From contig NZ_ATWV01000012.1 of assembly GCF_000421345.1 (NCBI RefSeq), positions 1 through 64,000 on the forward strand: a DNA stretch of 64,000 nucleotides, read 5' to 3'. Within the stretch, counting starts at the first letter, position 1; each line of letters begins with the position of its first letter. Origin of the DNA: Treponema bryantii NK4A124 (lineage in GTDB: Bacteria; Spirochaetota; Spirochaetia; Treponematales; Treponemataceae). Shown here piece after piece: positions 49,196 through 58,025 of the stretch. Under the pieces are notes generated by a model. It was not told the origin of the DNA and ran no database searches. It was given only the letters and a program-made list of their open reading frames with translations. Both the position numbers and the translations under genes were made by a program.

Positions 49196-50984
49196 GAACT
49201 TCCTCCTTTTTCTCTTTTCCGATTTTCCAGCTGACTGCTTTTGAATATTCGCTGACCATGTTTTTATATTTTCCTTTCAGTTTCATAAGGCTGTCATGAT
49301 TTCCTTCTTCAATAATCCGGCCGTTTTCAATAACGCAGATTTTGTCTGCATTGCGGACGGTAGACATTCGGTGGGCAATCATAATTACCGTTTTGTTTTT
49401 CAAAAGCTCTTCAAAGGATTTTCTAATCAGATATTCATTTTCTGCATCTGCAAAGGCTGTTGCTTCATCAAGAATGATTACAGGAGAATCCTTAAGGATG
49501 GCACGGGCAATCGCAATTCGCTGAATTTCACCGCCCGAAAGATAAACTCCCTTTGAGCCGAACATGGTATCAATTCCATCCGGGAGCTTTTCAAGAATGT
49601 CATCGCACTGGGCCAGGTGCAGGGCACGTAAAATTTCGTCGCGGCTGGCATCCGGCTTATACAGGGCAACATTTTCTGCAATAGTCATTTTCAAAAGACT
49701 GTTTTCCTGAAAGACAATGCTGATATAATCATTCAAATCTTTTTCGCTGATATCCTTAATGTTTACTCCACCCAGAAGCACTTCCCCCTGAGTGACATCG
49801 CGCAGGCGGGCCGCCAGAGAAGCAATAGTACTTTTTCCGCCGCCGGACATTCCCACTAGAGCTGTAGTTTTTCCTTCAGGAATCTCAAGGTTAATTCCAT
49901 CAAGTGCCAGAGGAAGATTTTCTGCATAGCGGAAGCTTACATCCTTAAAATTAAAAGTGAAGTTTGCAGGCTTTGCATTTCCCCTGTATTCCATTGGCTT
50001 TTCATCTAAAATCTTTTTAAGACTTTCCATGGCTTCATCAACAATAATCGATTCAGAAGAGTTTCCCATAATGCGTTTTAGAATCGTAACTTCCATTGGA
50101 ATAATCGAAGCAAAGAAAACAAAGGAGCAGATAAGGTTCATTGTATTTCCGCCCTTATTGAAAAGGAAGACGGCGGTAGGAACCAGGGCATAAAAAACAC
50201 TGTTGATTGCAGTGTTGTAAAGACTGTCAGCCGTCATCATGGAAATTGCAAATTTGTAAACATAATCACAAAAGCCGTTGACCGCATTTTTGTAGCGGGA
50301 AAAAGAATCCGCTGTCTGCCCGAATGTTTTCATAACTGGAATGCCGCGAACATATTCAACAGCCGCGTTGGACATATCCTTTGAAGCCTGCTGATATTTA
50401 TGAACGAACTCACCGCCGTTTCCCATCATAATTGCCATCAAAAGTACAAAGCCGATGATTACCGGAATAAGACAGGCCACTGAAAGCAGAACGCTGTAAC
50501 GGAACATAAAAACAACAAAAGCAATCGGAAGAACAATTGACATTGTGGTGTTTGGAATCTGATGAGCCATCATAGTTTCGGTTGCGTCTGTATTTTTTTC
50601 GATAAGCTTACGAAGACTTCCGCTAGGGTTAGAATCATGAAAGCCGCCCGGCAAAGCTCCAATATGATTTATCATCTTCCGCTTAAGACGCATTACCGTG
50701 TTAAAGGCTGTGATGTGAGAAAAAAGCAGGGAAATGCCGTAAAGACCATAAGCTGCACAAACTGCAAAAACGATGCCCTTGCCATATTCAGCAAGCAGGC
50801 CGGCATTTACGGCTTTTATATTGCCCGCATTCAGAATCAGTTCCTGTGCAATCTTGTAAACGTAGGTGTAAGCATAAATATTTTCCACAGCAGAAAAGGC
50901 TGCAAAAATAATGCTGAATACCATTGTGATTTTGAAGGGCCCCATTGAACGAATCAAAAAGGGCAGGTTGGATTTTTGTTTCAT
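49188..50984 (-). CDS. ABC half-transporter (membrane + ATPase), YbtP/IrtA-like
   Basis: A 598-aa partner of the preceding protein, with membrane domain about 15-320 and an ATPase domain with VGMSGGGKSTIASLA, LSGGEIQRIAIARAIL, VIILDEAT and IAHRMST. Overlap with the 47477 gene indicates a heterodimer. The ribosome-binding site AGGAG precedes ATG 50984. A palindromic repeat and 130 bp separate it from the ECF S-component gene. Confidence 0.85.
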   Translation of the reverse strand: MKQKSNLPFLIRSMGPFKITMVFSIIFAAFSAVENIYAYTYVYKIAQELILNAGNIKAVNAGLLAEYGKGIVFAVCAAYGLYGISLLFSHITAFNTVMRLKRKMINHIGALPGGFHDSNPSGSLRKLIEKNTDATETMMAHQIPNTTMSIVLPIAFVVFMFRYSVLLSVACLIPVIIGFVLLMAIMMGNGGEFVHKYQQASKDMSNAAVEYVRGIPVMKTFGQTADSFSRYKNAVNGFCDYVYKFAISMMTADSLYNTAINSVFYALVPTAVFLFNKGGNTMNLICSFVFFASIIPMEVTILKRIMGNSSESIIVDEAMESLKKILDEKPMEYRGNAKPANFTFNFKDVSFRYAENLPLALDGINLEIPEGKTTALVGMSGGGKSTIASLAARLRDVTQGEVLLGGVNIKDISEKDLNDYISIVFQENSLLKMTIAENVALYKPDASRDEILRALHLAQCDDILEKLPDGIDTMFGSKGVYLSGGEIQRIAIARAILKDSPVIILDEATAFADAENEYLIRKSFEELLKNKTVIMIAHRMSTVRNADKICVIENGRIIEEGNHDSLMKLKGKYKNMVSEYSKAVSWKIGKEKKEEVHA

Positions 50985-51001
50985 TTTTTACTCCTGAAAA
51001 A

Positions 51002-51038
51002 GGTGGTTTCGATACGGCCTCTGGCCTACTCAACCACC
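51002..51038. repeat. palindromic repeat GGTGGTT...AACCACC, copy 3
   Basis: GGTGGTTTCGATACG and CTCAACCACC around GGCCTCTGGCC. Intergenic member of the family that is inserted in proA (30949-30988). Confidence 0.85.
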
Positions 51039-51116
51039 GTATGTTTGAAACAGTGTTTCAATATATCTCTTGAAAAGCCTGATACTTTCGTACCAGGCAA
51101 AATTCAAGGAGGTATA

Positions 51117-51722
51117 TTATGTATTTGGTTCTACTTTTTTATTTTCTTTTAGGTGTTTTCTTAAAATCAGCCAGCCGAGGAATACTCCGGCAAAGGCCAG
51201 TGCAAAAACGATGAGGGTAGAAACTATTCCCATAAAGCCGGAAGTAAAGCGAATCATCTGATCCATAGCCTCTGGTGTCTGGCCGCGGCCAATCCATTCA
51301 GCTTTATAGCTTTCGAGGAAGAACCAGCTTGGAACCATTGTTCCCCAGGCTTGTCCTACATGGAAAATTCCTGAAGCAAGAGCTACCTTCCAAACAGCAG
51401 GTTTCTCTTCGCGGGAAGCAATGAAGTCTGCAATAATTGCTCCTACCATTGAAGTAATGAACCATGGCAGATATCCGGCTCCCATGATTGAGAAAATCAA
51501 CATGCAGATTGCCTGCATGATTGTAAACTGGAAAAATTTACCAACCTTGCGGGTTACAAAAAACATTACAGCTCCGGTTAGAAATCCGCAGATTCCAGGA
51601 CTGATTGCATGTCCGAATTGCCCGAGCACCATGGTGACACAGCTGGCAAGCATGTAGAAAACCATATACAATGCCGTCAGCAAGGCGGTCATTACTACAT
51701 CTTTGATTTTGAGTTTACGCAT
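51117..51722 (-). CDS. Trep_Strep/MptD-family ECF transporter S component
   Basis: A 201-aa membrane protein with about six helices and the family start KIKDVVMTALLTALYMVFYMLASCV. The Trep_Strep family occurs in treponemes and streptococci and forms the substrate-binding part of ECF importers. The ligand is unknown; iron or haem-type compounds are suspected here from regulation. Overlaps the ATPase gene by 8 bp. Confidence 0.85.
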   Translation of the reverse strand: MRKLKIKDVVMTALLTALYMVFYMLASCVTMVLGQFGHAISPGICGFLTGAVMFFVTRKVGKFFQFTIMQAICMLIFSIMGAGYLPWFITSMVGAIIADFIASREEKPAVWKVALASGIFHVGQAWGTMVPSWFFLESYKAEWIGRGQTPEAMDQMIRFTSGFMGIVSTLIVFALAFAGVFLGWLILRKHLKENKKVEPNT

Positions 51723-53160
51723 AGTTACGCTCCTTTTTTATAATACTGTCAGCACCTGCCGACTTTTTTTGCATAAAGTCAAAGATTTCATTCAGCTCCC
51801 CGAGAGTCTGGGAAGATAAAATAAAATCCTTTTCTATTTTTCCGTCATTCAGAAAGACAATTCTGTCTGCAACATGGCGGATAAATTCATAGTCATGAGA
51901 AATTACAAGAATTCCAGCATTTTGACGAAGACTTATAACTTCTTTTGAAACCTTCTGCATGGAAGCAACATCAAGGCCGCTTGTAGGTTCATCAAAAATA
52001 ACCAGCTGGCGGTCACAGAGCATTGCCATACCAATCTGAAGTCGCTGTTTTTGCCCGCCACTTAGTTCGAATGGATGAGCGTCTTTGTATTCTGCAAGCC
52101 CAAGATATTCCAGGGTTTCATTTATTTTTGCAGAATCTTTCCTAACTAACGATAGTTCGTTTTCTGCGGAGGTTCCAAAAAGCTGATAATCTGGATCCTG
52201 CATAATGAAAAAAGGAAGGTCTTTTGTCTTTACAGAGCCTGAATCTGGCTTAATACTTTTACACAAAAGCTTTGCAAGTGTTGTCTTACCAGCTCCATTG
52301 TTTCCTACAAGAACTGTTACTTCACCTTTTTTTAACTGAAGATTTACATTCTTTAAAATATTTTTCCACTCTGCATTTTCTATGCTTGCGCAAACTGATT
52401 TTTCTGAATCAGGGAGTTTTTCAACAAAAGGAAGGTCCAGTGAAAAAATATTAAAACTGCGGGTATCATAACCGCTTTTTTTGAAGGCCTCTTCGCTGTC
52501 ATAAATATTAAGCTTTTCTTTATCCATAAAGAAAACACGGTCAATAATTCCGTTCAGATAGTAAAAACGGTGGTCTGCAACTATTACAGAAATTCCTCGA
52601 TCTTTCAGCCAGCTGATAATCTGACCAAGCTTCATAGCATTTCCATAATCAAGATTTGCAGAAGGTTCATCAAAAAGAACAACCTGCTGATCCATTGTGA
52701 GGGCAGAGGCAAGGGCTACCATCTGGCGTTCGCCGCTGGAAAGCAGGAAGATGTTTTTGTCCATCAGCTTTTCAAGACCAAAGGTTTTTACAAGGTCGCT
52801 GAGCTTTTGCTGCATCTGCTCTTTTGAATAGCCGTAATTTTCCATAGGGAAAACAAGCTCGCTTGTAGTATTGTCTGTGAAAAACTGAGAGCGGGGATTC
52901 TGGAATACAGAACCAATCTCGCGGTTAAGCTCATGCATTTTAAGCGTGCTGTAATTTTTATCATTGATAGAAAGCTGACCGTTCAATTCACCTTCTGTAA
53001 TTGCAGGAATCAATCCATTCAAACATCTGAGAAGGGTGGATTTTCCGCAGCCGCTGTTTCCGGTAAGCAGAATCACTTCGCCTTTGTTGATTTCAAAATT
53101 GATATCATGAATTCCTTCGCTGGAATCTTTATATTCAAAAGAAAGCTTGTCGGTTTTCAT
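51715..53160 (-). CDS. ECF-type double ATPase (fused EcfA1-EcfA2), second set
   Basis: A 481-aa protein with two ATPase domains in one chain. First: LLTGNSGCGKSTLLRCLNG, LSSGERQMVALASAL, VVLFDEPSANLD. Second: LVGNNGAGKTTLAKLLC, LSGGQKQRLQIGMAML, LVIFDEPTSGLD. The start at 53160 overlaps the stop of the T-component gene (TAATG). It powers the S component encoded next to it. Confidence 0.92.
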   Translation of the reverse strand: MKTDKLSFEYKDSSEGIHDINFEINKGEVILLTGNSGCGKSTLLRCLNGLIPAITEGELNGQLSINDKNYSTLKMHELNREIGSVFQNPRSQFFTDNTTSELVFPMENYGYSKEQMQQKLSDLVKTFGLEKLMDKNIFLLSSGERQMVALASALTMDQQVVLFDEPSANLDYGNAMKLGQIISWLKDRGISVIVADHRFYYLNGIIDRVFFMDKEKLNIYDSEEAFKKSGYDTRSFNIFSLDLPFVEKLPDSEKSVCASIENAEWKNILKNVNLQLKKGEVTVLVGNNGAGKTTLAKLLCKSIKPDSGSVKTKDLPFFIMQDPDYQLFGTSAENELSLVRKDSAKINETLEYLGLAEYKDAHPFELSGGQKQRLQIGMAMLCDRQLVIFDEPTSGLDVASMQKVSKEVISLRQNAGILVISHDYEFIRHVADRIVFLNDGKIEKDFILSSQTLGELNEIFDFMQKKSAGADSIIKKERNYA

Positions 53161-53837
53161 TATTTTTTGTACCATACAAAACCTCCGATGAGTCCTGCTA
53201 TAAAGAGGACAAGAATCAAAGCATCAGTAAATCTGAATTTCTGTTCAAAGTAGGAAGTGCGTTTTATAGGCGCATCAATTCCCTTAACGAGGCCGGCAGC
53301 CGTAACTTCTTCTGAAAGAGCGGCACATCTGAAAAGCTGTGGAACTACAAAATACTGAAAGCTTTTTACAGGACGACGCAGGGTAAAAGGAATGCCGCGC
53401 AGTCTCATAGATTCCCGGATATATTTGAACTCGCGGGCAAAGGTTGGAATATATTTCAGAGTGATTGTAACTGCTACAACCAGTGTTCGCGGGATACGCA
53501 TAGTCTCGAGTGAGGAAAGTAGTTCCGCAGACGAATATTTTTTCATCAGTGCAAATACCAGACCAAAGCATGGTACCGACTGCTGCAGTACTACAAGAAA
53601 AAGTGCAAAGGATTCTATCGGATGAAAAATACTGCTAAGCATTATGATTCCTTCCATCCCTGCATACACAAGGGCAGTTATCAGAAAGATTTTATAACAG
53701 CCCATTGCAAGCAGAAGAACCGTTGCAAAAATTACAAGATAGATTTTTAAGAAGCTGCCATTCAAAAAGATATACATTGAAGGAGCGAGAATATTTATAA
53801 CGATAAGGACAATCGGATTTAGTTTTAGCTTGGGCAT
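53160..53837 (-). CDS. ECF transporter T component (EcfT/CbiQ-like), second set
   Basis: A 225-aa membrane protein with four or five helices and the coupling helices SMRLRGIPFTLRRP and TAAGLVKGIDAP, which correspond to the Ala-Arg-Gly motifs that contact the ATPases. Translationally coupled to the following ATPase. Part of the second T-A-S order of this operon. Confidence 0.88.
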   Translation of the reverse strand: MPKLKLNPIVLIVINILAPSMYIFLNGSFLKIYLVIFATVLLLAMGCYKIFLITALVYAGMEGIIMLSSIFHPIESFALFLVVLQQSVPCFGLVFALMKKYSSAELLSSLETMRIPRTLVVAVTITLKYIPTFAREFKYIRESMRLRGIPFTLRRPVKSFQYFVVPQLFRCAALSEEVTAAGLVKGIDAPIKRTSYFEQKFRFTDALILVLFIAGLIGGFVWYKK

Positions 53838-53847
53838 TTATCTCTCC

Positions 53848-55308
53848 TTATGCCTGATTTACAGGATTTATCTGATTAAAGTCGCGTAGACAGATTTCAC
53901 AGTCGCAGCATTCTTTGATGAGTTCACGGTCGTGAGTAACTACGATTACAGTTTTTCCCTGGTCTTTGAGGCTGCGGAGGATTTGTCCGATTTGCAGCAT
54001 GTGGGTGTAGTCCAATCCGCTGGTTGGTTCATCAAAAAGCATGATGTCGCGGCCGCTTGCTATGGCAGAGGCTACCGCTACTCGCTGTTTCTGTCCGCCA
54101 GAAAGGGACTGCGGATGGCGGTCTGTGAATTGTTCAAGATCTAGCGAGGCGAGAATGCGTCGTGCTTCTTCTTCGTTTTCTTCCGGCTGGCTGATAAGAA
54201 CTTCGTCTAAAACGCTTTCTGTAAATAACTGATGATTAACGTCCTGCATTACAAAGTAAATCAGTTTCTGGCGCTGACTGGCTTTGTAAGTTTTGCCATT
54301 ATAGATGAGAGTTCCTTTTGAACGATGGCCAAGACCGCAGAGGCAGTTGAGCAGGGTAGTTTTACCATCGCCGTTGTTTCCGGTTATGGCTGTGATTTTG
54401 CCCCGAGGAATTTCAAGATAAGGAATATTGAGGGCAAGATAACCATTTCTATATTTATATTTAAAATTTTTAAGTGTGAGACTGTTGTTATCATTTTGAA
54501 TAGAAAATCTTTTTTTAGTTTGAGTATGTCTTGCACTTCTCAGTCCCAGCGCGTGTAATTCCTCTTCACTGATTTTATCCATCTGGGCACGGCTGAGTTC
54601 CTGAACAATCTGCCCGTCTTTTAAAACTACCGTTCTATCTGCTAAGTCCCAGAGATAAGAAATTCGGTGCTCTGCAACGATTATGGTTTTACCTTCGCTC
54701 TTCCACTTTTTCAGAAGACCGGCAAGCTCATCAATTGTGCGTAAATCAAGATTGGCGCTAGGTTCATCAAGAAGGATTATTTTATTTCCTGTAACTGCAA
54801 CAGAGGCGCAGGCGATTTTCTGTTTCTGGCCGCCGCTTAAATCAAAAAGGCTGCGGTTCATCAAAGGTTCAAGATGAAGTTCTGAAACGGTTTTATCAAT
54901 TCGCTGCAAAATCTCACTTTCTTCCATTCCCTGATTTTCGCAGGCAAAGGCAAGCTCGCTTGTTGTATCAACATTAAAAAACTGAGAACGAGGATTCTGG
55001 AAAACGGTGCTGACGCTTTTTGCTGTGTCATAAAGTTCTGCGTGACTGACATCAAAGCTGTCTACGGTAACCGAACCTTCAAGATTGCCTTCGAAAAAGT
55101 TTGGAATAAGGCCGTTTATAAGACGGAGAATTGTAGTTTTGCCGCAGCCAGAGCCACCTGTGAGAAGAATAAATTCTCCTTCTGTTACAGATAGATTCAC
55201 GCCACGCAGGCTGCCATTAGAAATCTTTTCGCCAATTCCACCGGCACTACCTCTTTCAAGTCCTTCTCCTGAGTTATATTCAAATGTTACATTTTTTAAT
55301 TCAACCAT
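53848..55308 (-). CDS. ECF-type double ATPase, first set
   Basis: A 486-aa protein with two ATPase domains: LTGGSGCGKTTILRLING, LSGGQKQKIACASVA, IILLDEPSANLD, and ITGNNGDGKTTLLNCLCG, LSGGQKQRVAVASAI, IMLFDEPTSGLD. It overlaps the EamA gene by 8 bp. It should pair with the T component at 56359 and the S component at 57177. Confidence 0.92.
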   Translation of the reverse strand: MVELKNVTFEYNSGEGLERGSAGGIGEKISNGSLRGVNLSVTEGEFILLTGGSGCGKTTILRLINGLIPNFFEGNLEGSVTVDSFDVSHAELYDTAKSVSTVFQNPRSQFFNVDTTSELAFACENQGMEESEILQRIDKTVSELHLEPLMNRSLFDLSGGQKQKIACASVAVTGNKIILLDEPSANLDLRTIDELAGLLKKWKSEGKTIIVAEHRISYLWDLADRTVVLKDGQIVQELSRAQMDKISEEELHALGLRSARHTQTKKRFSIQNDNNSLTLKNFKYKYRNGYLALNIPYLEIPRGKITAITGNNGDGKTTLLNCLCGLGHRSKGTLIYNGKTYKASQRQKLIYFVMQDVNHQLFTESVLDEVLISQPEENEEEARRILASLDLEQFTDRHPQSLSGGQKQRVAVASAIASGRDIMLFDEPTSGLDYTHMLQIGQILRSLKDQGKTVIVVTHDRELIKECCDCEICLRDFNQINPVNQA

Positions 55309-56359
55309 GTTTTGATTCCTTTTCTAAATCTTTTTTACTATGAAAATGCCAGTGATTTTTATTCCAGATTAAATGTGTATGTTCATGGCTATGGATTATT
55401 CTATGAGTATGAGTTGTGCCGTCATGTGTATGAGTAAAAACATGTTCGTGCTGATGGCAGTGAGCATGAGATAAAGTATCAAAAATCAAAAAAACAATTC
55501 CAGCAATCATAATTGTCAGAGCAATAAAATACTGAGCAGATAATTTTTCACCAAGCAAAATGAAAGATAATAAAGCACCCACAAAAGGATTTACTGCATA
55601 AAAGGCGCTCGTCTTCGCTGCCCCAAGAAACTTTTGCGCACGGACATAGGTAAAAATACTAAGACCATAGGCTACGAATCCAAGCAGGAGAACTAAAGGA
55701 ATGTATCGGCTATCAAAAATCATGTTTGTATTTGCGGAATTAAAATCACCAAGAAGAGCGGCAACAATAAGTGCTCCGCTTCCACTGGCAAGCCCCTTTA
55801 CCGTAACAATCTGATAAGTGCTTTTTTCTGAGAGCCGTCTTGTGCAGTTATTTTCAAGTCCCCAACAAAGAGTTGCTCCAAGAACGAAAAGTGAACCGGT
55901 AGAAAAATTAAATAATCCTTGTTGTAGAGAAGATATATTTTCAAAAGAAAGAATTATGCTTGCAAGTGTAATTAAAATAATCGAAATCCAAAGTCTGAAA
56001 CTTACTCTTTCTTTAAAGATGGCCAGAGCAATAATCGTAGTTGCAACAATTTCAAAATTGCCAAGTAGAGAGGCACTCGAAGAAGATCCTGTTTTTACTC
56101 CTTGCATCAGTAAAATTGGTGCAGCAATATCAAGGATTATCATGGCGATTGTATATGGCAGGTCAGATTTTGAAAGACTTTTTGATTTGTCCTTGTTTTT
56201 TATTTGAAAGAGATAAATAATTCCAATGCCAATTCCTGCTCCCAGATACAAAAAGCCAGCCATAGAAGCAGCTGGAATTTTTGTAAGCAGAAGTTTTGAA
56301 CAGGGAATATTGATTGCATAAAAAACTGCTGCTAAAAAAGCATACATAAATTGAATCAT
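55301..56359 (-). CDS. EamA/DMT-family transporter with His-rich tail
   Basis: A 352-aa protein with ten membrane helices in two EamA repeats (about 1-140 and 150-290). The cytoplasmic or exterior tail of about 55 residues holds some 16 His (HAHCHQHEHVFTHTHDGTTH, then HTHRIIHSHEHTHL). This suggests metal binding and perhaps metal export or sensing. The start at 56359 overlaps the T-component stop (TAATG). A His-tailed EamA gene inside an ECF operon is unusual. Confidence 0.85.
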   Translation of the reverse strand: MIQFMYAFLAAVFYAINIPCSKLLLTKIPAASMAGFLYLGAGIGIGIIYLFQIKNKDKSKSLSKSDLPYTIAMIILDIAAPILLMQGVKTGSSSSASLLGNFEIVATTIIALAIFKERVSFRLWISIILITLASIILSFENISSLQQGLFNFSTGSLFVLGATLCWGLENNCTRRLSEKSTYQIVTVKGLASGSGALIVAALLGDFNSANTNMIFDSRYIPLVLLLGFVAYGLSIFTYVRAQKFLGAAKTSAFYAVNPFVGALLSFILLGEKLSAQYFIALTIMIAGIVFLIFDTLSHAHCHQHEHVFTHTHDGTTHTHRIIHSHEHTHLIWNKNHWHFHSKKDLEKESKHG

Positions 56360-57084
56360 TATAAAATTCCTATGGCGCGTAAAATAACAAAAGCAAGTCC
56401 GCCAGCAAGACAGGTAAAAGTTATATAATCGCACCAGCCAAAACCGAGTTTGCAGATGTTTGTTCGCTTGTCAGGGCCGCCTAGTCCTCGGGTAAGCGAA
56501 GCTGCGCTCAGCTCCTGCCCAATTTTTACAGAACAAGTCATCATTGGGATCAGACGGTATTCAATCATTTGCAGGGCCTTTTTGCCGCCGAACTTGATGT
56601 CGCGCATAGCCATTGCCTTGTTTATGCTGCTGGCCTCTTCTACGACTGTCGGGAAAAAGCGGAACATAACGGCCAGAGGAATTGTGATTTTCTGGCTCAC
56701 GTGCATGCGTTCCATGGCGGCTATGAATTCGCTGACGGTGGTTGTGGAAACAACATACATACCAGTCATGATTCCCGGCATAAAACGAAGAACGATTCCG
56801 CACATGGCAAGAATCAGAAAGTTTAGAAGGCCTTTGCAGTGCGGCATGAGCAGCGTGGAAAAAGCATAGGCTAGTGAATAAAAGATTACCGAAAATAAAA
56901 CCGGTTTCCATTTACCGGATGCCAGCAGCAGTAAAAGTGGCAGGTAATTTAGGGCTACACGGAATTCTGCGGCGGCATTTCCTCCTGCGTTTCCAAGAAC
57001 GAAAACTGAAACAAAGACCAGCAGACATAATTTTGTTCTTGGATCTAATAGTGTTTTTTTATTTGATGATTTCAGGATTTCCAT
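56359..57084 (-). CDS. ECF transporter T component (EcfT/CbiQ-like), first set
   Basis: A 241-aa membrane protein starting DPRTKLCLLVFVSVFVLG, typical of CbiQ/EcfT, with the coupling motifs AMAMRDIKF and SLTRGLGGP. Translationally linked to the EamA gene. Upstream lies a triple-hairpin repeat and then the S component. Confidence 0.9.
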   Translation of the reverse strand: MEILKSSNKKTLLDPRTKLCLLVFVSVFVLGNAGGNAAAEFRVALNYLPLLLLLASGKWKPVLFSVIFYSLAYAFSTLLMPHCKGLLNFLILAMCGIVLRFMPGIMTGMYVVSTTTVSEFIAAMERMHVSQKITIPLAVMFRFFPTVVEEASSINKAMAMRDIKFGGKKALQMIEYRLIPMMTCSVKIGQELSAASLTRGLGGPDKRTNICKLGFGWCDYITFTCLAGGLAFVILRAIGIL

Positions 57085-57090
57085 AGTGTT

Positions 57091-57176
57091 ATACCGGGGG
57101 TGTTGCGGGGGTGTCCCCCGCTAGAAGGGGTAGGTGGCAACGAAGTGCCACCGAGGGGGATGCTTCCCCCTCCTTA
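57091..57176. repeat. triple-hairpin repeat, copy between ECF T and S genes
   Basis: GCGGGGG-TGT-CCCCCGC, GGTGGCA-ACGAAG-TGCCACC and GAGGGGGA-TGC-TTCCCCCTC in a row. Same architecture as at 47385-47476 and at the two carB-module junctions. Confidence 0.85.
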
Positions 57177-57761
57177 TTATACAATTCCGGCCTTAGCGAA
57201 ATGTTTCTTCAAAATCTTACGGCCAAGAAGACCACCAAGAATTCCAAAGACAAAACACAAAAGAATATGAACCGGGAACATCCAGACTGGGAAAAGCTTT
57301 GTAAGAGCGTCAATGTACTCCTGACCAAAGTCCTGTCTTGTAGACCAGTATTTATCTGCAAAGAAGAAAAGCGGAATATAGTTGCTTACAATCCAGAAGC
57401 AGAAAACTGCGTGGCAAAGAACAGCACATTTTGCACTCTTGTATTCGCCCTTCTTCAAAATTAATTCTGCAATGAGGCCTGAAAAAATACCGATTACAAA
57501 AGCGTAATACGACATTCCTGTGAGCCACATAAGAAGGCCCATAATGATTGTCATAATCCAAACCATGCCGAACTTTTTTACTTTTGTAAGAAAGAGCATG
57601 AAAGGAATACCGCCGAGCAAAGGCATAAGAATTGAATATGATGGCATGAAGATTGGGATAAAGCCCAGCATTGCAAGAGCCATAATTACTACAAAATAAA
57701 TTGCGGCAAAAATACCGATGTTAATAAGGTCTTTACCTTTAAGCTTTTTTGAATCGTCCAT
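57177..57761 (-). CDS. Trep_Strep/MptD-family ECF transporter S component, first set
   Basis: A 194-aa membrane protein with about six helices, starting KGKDLINIGIFAAIYFVVIMALAMLGFIPIFMPSY. Related to the second S component at 51117 and of the same family. First gene of the ten-gene leftward operon; the promoter region carries two metal-type operators. Ligand unknown. Confidence 0.85.
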   Translation of the reverse strand: MDDSKKLKGKDLINIGIFAAIYFVVIMALAMLGFIPIFMPSYSILMPLLGGIPFMLFLTKVKKFGMVWIMTIIMGLLMWLTGMSYYAFVIGIFSGLIAELILKKGEYKSAKCAVLCHAVFCFWIVSNYIPLFFFADKYWSTRQDFGQEYIDALTKLFPVWMFPVHILLCFVFGILGGLLGRKILKKHFAKAGIV

Positions 57762-57783
57762 AAAAATCTCCTTTTATCATAAA

Positions 57784-57822
57784 GTTAGTAAAAACTAACA
57801 ATATAGGTTAGTGTATACTAAC
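57784..57822 (-). promoter_or_regulatory. two GTTAG-N6-CTAAC operators before the ECF operon
   Basis: GTTAGTAAAAACTAAC (57784-57799) and GTTAGTGTATACTAAC (57807-57822). On the minus strand the upstream site is followed one base later by TATATT, so it takes the spacer position as in the feo promoter. Confidence 0.85.
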
Positions 57823-57922
57823 AAAATATTAATAATTCGTCAATTCATTGTAAAATTGTGTTATTTACAAAAAGGGTGAAATTTGCTTGTGTTTTTGACA
57901 CTATTCAATTTTTTAAATAAAT

Positions 57923-57951
57923 TTGACAATTTTACTCGCTACTGTTATATT
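57923..57951 (+). promoter_or_regulatory. sigma-70 promoter of the abiF RNA and gene
   Basis: TTGACA (57923-57928), 17 nt, TATATT (57946-57951); predicted start near 57958. Confidence 0.8.
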
Positions 57952-57957
57952 TAAGTT

Positions 57958-58012
57958 AACAAGCCCCCGCACACTTGCATTCGCAGTGACCCATGCGGGG
58001 TTATCTTTTTTA
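57958..58012 (+). ncRNA. abiF-type small RNA ended by a terminator
   Basis: Outer stem CCCCGCA (57965-57971) / TGCGGGG (57994-58000); inner stem CAC-t-TGC (57972-57978) / GCAGTG (57983-57988) with a 4-nt loop; then TTATCTTTTTT. It sits between a consensus promoter and the AbiF gene. A conserved abiF RNA motif upstream of such genes is known, and AbiF-RNA pairs have been described as toxin-antitoxin-like systems related to Cas13. Confidence 0.7.
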
Positions 58013-58025
58013 AAGGAGTTTTTCT

